This document shows, in pieces, positions 15,081-19,322 of a stretch of DNA of 21,495 nucleotides (positions are counted from its first letter, which is position 1; the number at the start of each line of letters is the position of its first letter). Made by a program: the position numbers and the translations under genes. Source of the stretch: a virus. The DNA is taken from IMG/VR virus record IMGVR_UViG_3300042558_001525, positions 1-21,495 of that record. One strand, written 5' to 3'. Under the pieces are notes generated by a model. The model ran no database searches. It worked only from the letters and a program-made list of their open reading frames with translations, and was not told the origin of the DNA.

Positions 15081-15926
15081 TTAAAATTGATTGTAATCTT
15101 TCTTTAAAGGAAAATTATCCCGTTTGATTTGCCAGTATTCAGCCATTAACGACGCTCTAAATTTGTAATCGGTGTCGGTGTGGTATCCCGATTTATAAAC
15201 ACATTTACAAATAGATTCATACAACCTTATGCCTTTCATCTTATAATTTGCCTTCTTGCAAGCCGCGTATCTTCCAGAGTTTAAAACACCTGCCCATAAC
15301 TCCATCCCTTGTTCTGTTGATTCAGCACTCATAAATTTAGCCCTGATAAACTTGTTTCTTCCTCTTATTACTTCGCGTGTTTTGTAGGTTACAGTACCAT
15401 GACCTTTAAGGGCCTTAACTCCTCCAGCGTTGGCGTGCTTTCTCCAAAGTTCTGTTTCAACCCCTTGACTGGTTGCCTCAATGATAAAAAAAGAATAAAT
15501 CATTGAAATAGGGAAGTCGGTTAAAAGGTGTACGTTCATTAGCATACTTTCATAGCAATAAGCAAGGTATATACGACGAAGCTTCGCCCTTTCAACTCCT
15601 TTTAAATTCCTAAAGCCTCTACCTTCCAATGTTTGTTTTAACTGTTCACCGGATAACTTGCGCACCTCCCAGCCGTATGAACGAGATCCGTAGGCTTCTT
15701 CATTTATTTCTTTTTTTTCGTCCTTACTTTGAATAGTTAACGACGTAATTTTGTGAACGTAAACAGTATCGCGCTGAATGATGGGAACAAATGAAGTGTA
15801 ATTGTATTGAGTATTTATTGGGGAATAAATCAATCCAATAACAAAAGCAACACCTAAGCCAGCAGCTACCTGATAAGGCAGCCTTTTATTTTGTGGGACG
15901 TATGTCTCAATTATTGGCTCTTTCAT
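15081..15926 (-). CDS. Membrane-anchored glucosaminidase (GH73/FlgJ-like)
   Basis: A 281-residue protein. Residues about 18-34 are a single transmembrane helix and residues 45-110 a linker. Residues about 115-270 fit the GH73 N-acetylglucosaminidase pattern. That pattern has 'FPISMIYSFFIIEATSQG' with Glu150 at the catalytic position, 'HANAGGVKALKG' in place of the usual Asn-x-Phe-Gly-Ile-Lys, 'KFMSAESTEQGMELWAGVL' for the S.EES segment, and 'SGYHTDTDYKFRASLMAEYW' for the terminal 'AGYATDP.Y' helix. Such enzymes cut glycan strands of peptidoglycan. It is apart from the late lysis genes and anchored, so local wall remodelling is more likely than lysis. Its start overlaps the upstream stop by one base. 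Confidence 0.7.
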   Translation of the reverse strand: MKEPIIETYVPQNKRLPYQVAAGLGVAFVIGLIYSPINTQYNYTSFVPIIQRDTVYVHKITSLTIQSKDEKKEINEEAYGSRSYGWEVRKLSGEQLKQTLEGRGFRNLKGVERAKLRRIYLAYCYESMLMNVHLLTDFPISMIYSFFIIEATSQGVETELWRKHANAGGVKALKGHGTVTYKTREVIRGRNKFIRAKFMSAESTEQGMELWAGVLNSGRYAACKKANYKMKGIRLYESICKCVYKSGYHTDTDYKFRASLMAEYWQIKRDNFPLKKDYNQF

Positions 15927-16192
15927 TATTCAACTATTTTTAGTTCTGCATAAAAATGACCTCCATCATACTCGATAGTTTCGTCGCTTGCATCTGCAAT
16001 CACATTGCCGTCGCAATCCTTAACAAGCCCTCCCCATAGGAAGAAATCATCTGGGAAATAATCTTCGTTACGCATTTTGGCATAAACCTTTTCAACAGCG
16101 TGCCTCTTAGAATAGGCGGCCACTTCTTCGCATAAATCTTGATAGATTTTAGCGTTGCCGAAGTACATAACTGTAAAAATTTGCTTTTCCAT
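15926..16192 (-). CDS. Unknown small protein, first gene of the left leftward unit
   Basis: An 88-residue acidic protein with a 'EKQIFTVMYFGNAKIYQDLCEEVAAYSKRHAVEKVYAKM' helix-strand N-terminus and a beta-rich C-terminus ('DFFLWGGLVKDCDGN', 'YDGGHFYAELKIVE'). The stop overlaps the glucosaminidase start (ATAATG). About 100 bases of nearly pure A/T precede it and probably hold the promoter for this unit. No family recognised. Confidence 0.6.
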   Translation of the reverse strand: MEKQIFTVMYFGNAKIYQDLCEEVAAYSKRHAVEKVYAKMRNEDYFPDDFFLWGGLVKDCDGNVIADASDETIEYDGGHFYAELKIVE

Positions 16193-16293
16193 TTGTTAAA
16201 ATTTAGTGATAATAAAAATGTTTTTTTGTTTCTTTTGTAAAAATATGTATAAATAATTATATAAAAAAATATTTATGTATTTATTTAAAAAAA
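16193..16293 (-). promoter_or_regulatory. AT-rich intergenic region, likely promoter of the left leftward unit
   Basis: The 101 bases between a strong terminator and the first gene at 16192 are almost all A and T. Since the terminator should stop transcripts from the right, a promoter is expected here. I see no clean Bacteroidota TTTG / TAnnTTTG pair, so exact elements cannot be placed. Confidence 0.35.
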
Positions 16294-16319
16294 AATCCCA
16301 TACCGAAAGATATGGGATT
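16286..16319 (-). terminator. Strong intrinsic terminator of the right leftward unit
   Basis: AATCCCATA (16294-16302) and TATGGGATT (16311-16319) form a perfect nine-base-pair stem with an eight-base loop. On the minus strand the stem runs directly into the complement of 16286-16295, a continuous T tract. It lies 25 bases after the last small gene of the right unit. Confidence 0.85.
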
Positions 16320-16343
16320 AAAAACAAGACTTTTAACAACTAA

Positions 16344-16490
16344 TTACTTATTAAACTTACTAATGGAAATTTCTTTATCCGGTACCTCAATTCTTAGCTT
16401 CTTAAAATTTTCTATAGCCTCTTCAACCGTCGGGGCGTTGGTGATTATTCTGCCTGACTTCCATTTTATTTCCCAATACATCAGTACCAT
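16344..16490 (-). CDS. 48-residue small protein
   Basis: A short frame from ATG 16490 to TAA. It begins 'MVLMYWEIKWKSGRIITNAPTV', then has a 'EEAIENFKKLRIEVPD' helix and a short strand. Its first ten bases overlap the end of the preceding small membrane gene, and it ends 25 bases before the terminator, so both ends fit the transcription unit. The sequence has normal protein character. Function unknown. Confidence 0.55.
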   Translation of the reverse strand: MVLMYWEIKWKSGRIITNAPTVEEAIENFKKLRIEVPDKEISISKFNK

Positions 16491-16609
16491 TTTTTTAAAG
16501 TGTCAATAATAAAGTAAATGGCATAAGCAAGAGTTAACAACCCTCCAGCGGCTACAATAATAAGGGCAATGTCTTTACCTAATTTTTGTTTTTCATTTTC
16601 GGTTAGCAT
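16481..16609 (-). CDS. 42-residue single-span membrane protein
   Basis: A short frame starting 'MLTENEKQKLGKD', followed by one hydrophobic helix (residues about 14-36, 'IALIIVAAGGLLTLAYAIYFII') and a 'DTLKKWY' end. It overlaps both neighbours by 7-10 bases, a mark of a translated operon gene. Its layout (short charged N-terminus starting Thr-Glu, one helix, Lys near the end) is like the 39-residue protein at 16863-16982. Function unknown. Confidence 0.55.
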   Translation of the reverse strand: MLTENEKQKLGKDIALIIVAAGGLLTLAYAIYFIIDTLKKWY

Positions 16610-16860
16610 GATTCTTTTTTTTGTTTTTGTTTTTTACGATATTCGGCTTGATAAGCCTTTATTTTCTCGGCATTTCTCAACCTATATGATTTGTGTTTGT
16701 CGTAATTTTCATTCTTGCAGGTTGTTTTATTTTCATGGTATATCCTTTTTTTGTTTTCAAGATTTTTTAATCGCCTTTTTTCCCTTTGATAATCATTCAT
16801 GTTTTGGTAGTATTTTTTCATATACTCCGATTTCCGAGCTTTTTTTTCCTCTGGTGTCAT
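16603..16860 (-). CDS. Lys/Arg/Tyr-rich small protein
   Basis: The ATG at 16860 ('MTPEEKKARK') gives 85 residues; an upstream in-frame ATG at 16935 would run through the gene before it. The protein is extremely basic and helical, with repeated 'K..YMKKYYQN', 'RRLKNLENKKRIYHEN', and 'RLRNAEKIKAYQAEYRKKQKQ'. Similar Lys/Tyr-rich helices sit beside HNH nuclease domains in phage proteins, but no HNH motif is present here; Cys is found only near residues 48 and 85. Nucleic-acid binding is a reasonable inference. Confidence 0.6.
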   Translation of the reverse strand: MTPEEKKARKSEYMKKYYQNMNDYQREKRRLKNLENKKRIYHENKTTCKNENYDKHKSYRLRNAEKIKAYQAEYRKKQKQKKESC

Positions 16861-16873
16861 GGCTATTTGTTTA
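16855..16873. repeat. 19-base direct repeat at a gene junction, copy 1
   Basis: The 19 bases from 16855 are identical to those from 16977. On the minus strand each covers the end of one gene (Asn-Lys-stop TAG), two bases CC, and the next gene's ATGACA. This copy joins the 39-residue membrane gene to the 85-residue basic gene. Confidence 0.9.
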
Positions 16874-16982
16874 CTAAAAAATAAATCAAATCGGCAAATA
16901 GACCTAAGCCCATAAATACTGATACCATAAACCAAACGTAAAAATTAAGTTCGTGTAATTTATCCCTTTGCTTTTCTGTCAT
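16863..16982 (-). CDS. 39-residue single-span membrane protein
   Basis: A short frame from ATG 16982 to TAG. It begins 'MTEKQRDKLHELN', then one hydrophobic helix (residues about 14-36, 'FYVWFMVSVFMGLGLFADLIYFL') and ends Val-Asn-Lys. It starts two bases after the stop of the dCTP deaminase gene and stops two bases before the 85-residue gene. Tiny membrane proteins are common in phage early regions, where some affect host envelope processes or superinfection; the role here is unknown. Confidence 0.6.
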   Translation of the reverse strand: MTEKQRDKLHELNFYVWFMVSVFMGLGLFADLIYFLVNK

Positions 16983-16995
16983 GGCTATTTGTTTA
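16977..16995. repeat. 19-base direct repeat at a gene junction, copy 2
   Basis: Identical to 16855-16873. This copy joins the end of the dCTP deaminase gene (Leu-Asn-Lys-stop) to the start of the 39-residue membrane gene. Confidence 0.9.
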
Positions 16996-17518
16996 AATAG
17001 TTTTTTGAGGCTACAGGATCTTTTCCCTGATTTTTATACTTTGCATCTGCTTTCGATGCATAATCGGTGTAAGGCATTTCGCTAATATCGTGATAACAGA
17101 TTTGTGCTATCTTCATTCCTGGGTAAATCTTTACTGGCTGGATGCAAGCAAGTTCAAGCGTCCAGTGTCCTTTAAATCCCGTGTCTCCAAAACCTGCGGT
17201 TATATGAACGAATAACCCAAGCCTTCCTAAACTCGATTTGCCTTGAATTATTGGAACGTGGCGCAAGGTTTCGGTATATTCGACAGTTGATGCAAGATAA
17301 AGGATACCTGGTTGCAAAATCATGCCTTCTTCAGGAATAATAATATCTACCGTTTGGGGTTTTTTCCTGACATCAAGAACATGGTCGGTGTACATTAACA
17401 AAGTTTTTGATAGCGTTAAATCAACACTATTTGTGCCAATGTTATCAAGAGTTAATGGTTCAATGACGATGTTTTTAGCTGCGATTTCGTCAATGATGGT
17501 TTTGTCTGTTAAAATCAT
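16985..17518 (-). CDS. dcd: dCTP deaminase
   Basis: I choose ATG 17518, giving 177 residues ('MILTDKTI', the normal family start); the longer frame from 17587 adds residues that overlap the upstream gene. The enzyme removes ammonia from dCTP to give dUTP (or dUMP in bifunctional relatives), feeding dTTP synthesis. Key features are 'GTNSVDLTL' near residue 28, 'IQGKSSLGRLGLFVHITAGFGDTGFKG' with Ser95-Ser96 and Arg99, the catalytic Glu122 in 'HWTLEL', and a C-terminal 'KYKNQGKDPVAS' tail of the type that closes over the substrate. All expected residues are present. A MazZ-family diphosphohydrolase gene is two genes upstream, so both probably tune the nucleotide pool for phage replication. Confidence 0.92.
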   Translation of the reverse strand: MILTDKTIIDEIAAKNIVIEPLTLDNIGTNSVDLTLSKTLLMYTDHVLDVRKKPQTVDIIIPEEGMILQPGILYLASTVEYTETLRHVPIIQGKSSLGRLGLFVHITAGFGDTGFKGHWTLELACIQPVKIYPGMKIAQICYHDISEMPYTDYASKADAKYKNQGKDPVASKNYLNK

Positions 17519-17522
17519 TTTG

Positions 17523-17750
17523 TTATATTTTAAAGTTTTGAATTTCTTGTTCAACTTCTTTCCAATAATTAAATAAATCAACGTCACCTTTTACTTCCAT
17601 AACAATTAATATTTCATAAACTGAATGTTCAGCGCATTTTTTAGCTAAAATAATTAATAGTAATTCATCTTCAAAAACTTCAAATGCCTCAATTAATTTT
17701 GTATAATAAGCAATCAACTTTTTTGCCTTTACCTTAGGTGCTAAAATCAT
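17523..17750 (-). CDS. Small conserved Bacteroidota phage protein
   Basis: A 75-residue protein: helical N-terminus ('PKVKAKKLIAYYTKLIEAFE'), then 'KKCAEHSVYEILIVM' and a C-terminal 'FNYWKEVEQEIQNF'. The pattern of a Cys/Ala helix followed by a Trp-x-x-Val-x-x-Glu-Ile end recurs in small proteins of Bacteroidota phages as I recall them. No function is known to me. It overlaps the diphosphohydrolase end by four bases. Confidence 0.65.
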   Translation of the reverse strand: MILAPKVKAKKLIAYYTKLIEAFEVFEDELLLIILAKKCAEHSVYEILIVMEVKGDVDLFNYWKEVEQEIQNFKI

Positions 17751-18160
17751 TTTATTTGTTTTTGTAAATCATTTAATTGTGGATGTGTAAAATAAAACTC
17801 TGTAAGCATTGCAGCATTAGCCATCAAGTGCGCGGAATGCAAAAGCCCACTTTCTTTATCAATCATTTCACCAAGTCGCATGGCTTCCAGGTGACGCATA
17901 GCGGAGGCAATTACAACGGAGAATGGAAAACCTTTCTCCCAGTTACCGGCAGGATATTTTTTTAATCCTTCAGTCCAAACCTTCGCATATTCCCTCTGCG
18001 CTATTGCTGGGCAAAGGTCGTAACGTAGTTTATTTTCATTTGTCCTAAATGCCTTGTTTTCGTCGTAATCTGGATTTCTGCCAGAAGCTATCATTAATTC
18101 CCTAACCCTTTGTTCATTTGTTTTTCTTATTAATTTTTCAACTTCATTCATAAATAGCAT
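17747..18160 (-). CDS. dATP/dGTP diphosphohydrolase family protein (MazZ-like)
   Basis: A 137-residue helical protein; ATG 18151 would shorten it by three residues. It has the family pattern: 'NKLRYDLCP' (residues 43-51), 'EGLKKYPAGNWEKGFPFS' (64-81), 'SAMRHLEAMRLGEMIDKESGLLHSAHLMANA' (87-116). Family members are all-alpha NTP pyrophosphohydrolases related to MazG, with acidic residues binding metal; Glu75, Glu92, Asp101 and Glu103 are candidates here. In phage S-2L the relative MazZ processes (d)GTP for 2-aminoadenine DNA. No PurZ or DatZ is seen in this window, so general nucleotide-pool control is equally possible. A 12-base palindrome lies just ahead of its start. Confidence 0.78.
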   Translation of the reverse strand: MLFMNEVEKLIRKTNEQRVRELMIASGRNPDYDENKAFRTNENKLRYDLCPAIAQREYAKVWTEGLKKYPAGNWEKGFPFSVVIASAMRHLEAMRLGEMIDKESGLLHSAHLMANAAMLTEFYFTHPQLNDLQKQIK

Positions 18161-18163
18161 CTT

Positions 18164-18175
18164 GTTGACGTCAAC
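18164..18175. promoter_or_regulatory. Perfect 12-base palindrome ahead of the diphosphohydrolase gene (possible operator)
   Basis: GTTGACGTCAAC is its own reverse complement and ends three bases before ATG 18160 on the minus strand. With no loop it suits a dimeric DNA-binding protein better than an RNA hairpin. I saw no second copy in the window, so an operator role is only a suggestion. Confidence 0.35.
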
Positions 18176-18189
18176 GATATGGTTTAAAA

Positions 18190-18214
18190 GTGCCGTCTTT
18201 CCGTGCTGTCAATA
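18190..18214 (-). repeat. Hairpin repeat, copy 1 (diverged)
   Basis: On the minus strand it reads TATTGACAGCACGGAAAGACGGC, a diverged copy of the hairpins at 18371-18397 and 18568-18594. The stem is GC-(A)-CG with CGGC, loop GAAAGA. The stem bases changed but pairing is kept apart from one bulged A, which supports an RNA role. No tRNA-like element follows this copy; it precedes the diphosphohydrolase gene. Confidence 0.6.
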
Positions 18215-18262
18215 TGGATATTTTGTGTACAATTCAGGATTCTCATATTTCTACCTTAGTTG

Positions 18263-18366
18263 TAGCAAGGGCAGGATTCGAACCTGCAAACTTGTTTGTT
18301 TGTTGGAACAAGTAATCCCAATGGTTGCGACCCATACACTGCGTTCACCAATTCCGCCACCTTGCC
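18263..18366 (-). tRNA. tRNA-like RNA 1, abnormal core (no assignable anticodon)
   Basis: A 104-base element on the minus strand. The acceptor stem is seven pairs (GGCAAGG with CCTTGCT, first pair G-U), discriminator A, and no encoded CCA. Then come T8-G9, a Leu-type D arm (GCG/CGC around a loop with the invariant GG) and a perfect T arm (GCAGG-TTCGAAT-CCTGC). Between D and T arms are 53 bases instead of about 35. They offer a four-pair hairpin with a seven-base loop GTCGCAA (18321-18335), a six-pair hairpin with a seven-base loop (18303-18321), or a seven-pair ACTTGTT/AACAAGT arm. None gives a normal five-pair anticodon stem at the right place. It may be a diverged class II tRNA or a tRNA mimic. 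Confidence 0.55.
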
Positions 18367-18370
18367 AAAT

Positions 18371-18397
18371 TTGCCTGTCTTTCCAGGCTGCCAATAC
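18371..18397 (-). repeat. Hairpin repeat, copy 2, just 5' of tRNA-like RNA 1
   Basis: GCCTG and CAGGC (on the minus strand, from 18388 to 18373) form a five-pair hairpin with loop GAAAGA, embedded in the conserved ATTGGCAGCCTGGAAAGACA sequence. It ends about five bases before the acceptor stem of the tRNA-like RNA, the position of a processing signal or leader element. Confidence 0.75.
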
Positions 18398-18442
18398 TTT
18401 ACACAATAGCTTTTTGTGTCAATCACTTAGGTATCAGTTTTG

Positions 18443-18565
18443 TAGCAAGGGCAGGAATCGAACCTACAAACAAAACTCATTGTTACCATTTACATTATCA
18501 CTTTTCAGTGAGCTGGATTTGAACCAACAAATAGAGCCCTTATGCCTCCAATACAACTCCTTGCT
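18443..18565 (-). tRNA. tRNA-like RNA 2, foldable as two tRNA bodies on one shared anticodon stem
   Basis: A 123-base element on the minus strand. Outer body: acceptor AGCAAGG/CCTTGCT (seven perfect pairs), D arm TTGT-ATTGGAGGC-ATAA, helix GGCTC (18534-18538) with GAGTT (18474-18478) where the anticodon stem belongs, then a six-base variable loop and T arm GTAGG-TTCGATT-CCTGC. Where the anticodon loop should be, there is a second set of arms: a five-base linker, T arm GTTGG-TTCAAAT-CCAGC, a stem TCACT-GAAA-AGTGA standing for a closed acceptor, T8-A9, and D arm ATGT-AAATGGTA-ACAA with the GG and flanking A residues. No anticodon remains in this fold. The alternative is a class II tRNA-Leu with loop TTCAAAT (anticodon CAA), but that leaves 11 and 30 extra bases. 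Confidence 0.55.
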
Positions 18566-18567
18566 AT

Positions 18568-18594
18568 TTGCCTGTCTATTTCCAGGCTGCCAAT
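18568..18594 (-). repeat. Hairpin repeat, copy 3, just 5' of tRNA-like RNA 2
   Basis: The same five-pair GCCTG/CAGGC stem as copy 2, with an eight-base loop (GAAATAGA on the minus strand) and the same ATTGGCAGCCTGGAAA flank. It ends two bases before the acceptor stem of tRNA-like RNA 2. Confidence 0.75.
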
Positions 18595-18609
18595 TCATCC
18601 TCTGACGCA

Positions 18610-18658
18610 TTTAGGTGGAAAGAAATGTCTAATCTGGGCAAAATAACATTCACCTAAA
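18610..18658 (-). ncRNA. Structured leader ahead of the tRNA-like cluster
   Basis: TTTAGGTG pairs with CACCTAAA (18651-18658 with 18610-18617, eight perfect pairs) and an inner AATGT/ACATT stem (18624-18628 with 18646-18650) stacks on it after a six-base bulge, closing a 17-base loop. The two stems give 13 pairs in a non-coding stretch. It is transcribed with the tRNA-like elements if they share a leftward promoter. It matches no riboswitch I know. Confidence 0.4.
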
Positions 18659-18668
18659 CCCGAGGTCT

Positions 18669-18706
18669 GCAAATATCTTTATGTAGTCATGTGACCGACC
18701 AATATT
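18669..18706 (-). promoter_or_regulatory. Possible Bacteroidota-type promoter for the tRNA-like cluster
   Basis: On the minus strand TATTG and GATATTTGC are spaced by about 22 bases, close to the Bacteroidota -33 TTTG and -7 TAnnTTTG consensus, with one mismatch in the second box. It overlaps the last codons of the gene at 18679-19089. Such motifs are short and this AT-rich genome will hold chance matches. Confidence 0.3.
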
Positions 18707-19089
18707 CTTTCTTGACGAAACGAACTCATTAAAGTTCGGTAAAGTTCACTGGTTGTAAGTAAAAGTTGCTTTACCGCCCGACATTGTTCGAATATCGCCG
18801 TAGCCTTCGGATATTTCCCTTTAACGTAAAAATCGGTTAATGTGGAGGAGTGTTTAACTCTTTTATACTCCTCCACTGGCATATCACGAATGCAAGTCAT
18901 CATTAGATAAGAATAAATACTTTCGTTCATGCCAGATATAACCGTATAGCGAGAGTAATAAGCAGATAATTGTCTTAAATATTCGTCACATTCATCTAGC
19001 ATTTCAGCAGATGGGGCTGTGCTAATCCAGGCGTTAACCTCTTCACAAAAAGCCTTAATTTCTAACATCTTACTATTATACTCTTTCAT
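18679..19089 (-). CDS. Helical protein of unknown function
   Basis: A 136-residue, almost wholly helical soluble protein ('MLEIKAFCEEVNAWISTAPSAEMLDECDEYL', then Tyr/Ser-rich, then 'AIFEQCRAVKQLLLTTSELYRTLMSSFRQER'). It lies downstream of the exonuclease and Bet genes in the same direction, separated by one small gene, so a replication or recombination accessory role is possible. No family recognised. A non-coding island of 518 bases follows its stop. Confidence 0.6.
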   Translation of the reverse strand: MKEYNSKMLEIKAFCEEVNAWISTAPSAEMLDECDEYLRQLSAYYSRYTVISGMNESIYSYLMMTCIRDMPVEEYKRVKHSSTLTDFYVKGKYPKATAIFEQCRAVKQLLLTTSELYRTLMSSFRQERILVGHMTT

Positions 19090-19098
19090 GATAGTTTT

Positions 19099-19311
19099 TT
19101 AAAATGGGAATCTTTCGTCGTTTATTATTCCATCGGTATATTTCATTCCCTCTTCAAATGATTTTACCAATTCATTTTCATATTTTGCTTTTGCATTTAT
19201 AGAAATTTCAGATAATATTGACAAATCATAAGGGTATTTATCGTTTAATAAATCTTCAATAATATCTAAAAGATACTCAATGGATATTAATTTTTCTTCT
19301 TGCTCTGTCAT
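19099..19311 (-). CDS. Small unknown protein
   Basis: A 70-residue acidic helical protein ('EEKLISIEYLLDIIEDLLNDKYPYDLS', then 'KYENELVKSFEEGMKYTDGI'). It starts 11 bases after the exonuclease stop and ends 9 bases before the next gene, so it is part of the unit. Function unknown. Confidence 0.58.
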   Translation of the reverse strand: MTEQEEKLISIEYLLDIIEDLLNDKYPYDLSILSEISINAKAKYENELVKSFEEGMKYTDGIINDERFPF

Positions 19312-19322
19312 TTTAATTTATT

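Noticed and set aside
16569-16877. Open frame of 102 codons on the plus strand
   Set aside because: Antisense to the Lys-rich 85-residue gene; its Phe/Ser-rich translation is the mirror of Lys codons.
16855-16995. Attachment (att) site or transposon target duplication
   Set aside because: The repeats cover stop/start junctions of small coding genes and there is no integrase or transposase nearby.
18443-18565. Amber-suppressor tRNA (CTA within CTCTATT)
   Set aside because: That would place T at position 37 and no stem pairs around such a loop; TAG is also used as an ordinary stop in this window.
18443-18565. Plain class II tRNA-Leu(CAA)
   Set aside because: The loop TTCAAAT would fit, but 11 extra bases before the stem and 30 after the variable arm stay unexplained, while the shared-stem fold uses nearly all of them. 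Kept as the main alternative.
18190-18594. CRISPR-like repeat array
   Set aside because: Only three copies, unequal spacing (about 180-200 bases), one copy diverged, and the intervals contain tRNA-like sequences.
18162-18605. Open frame of 147 codons on the plus strand
   Set aside because: It is antisense to the two tRNA-like RNAs; the repeated Gly-Arg-x-Arg-Thr peptides are the usual artefact of translating the reverse of tRNA T arms.
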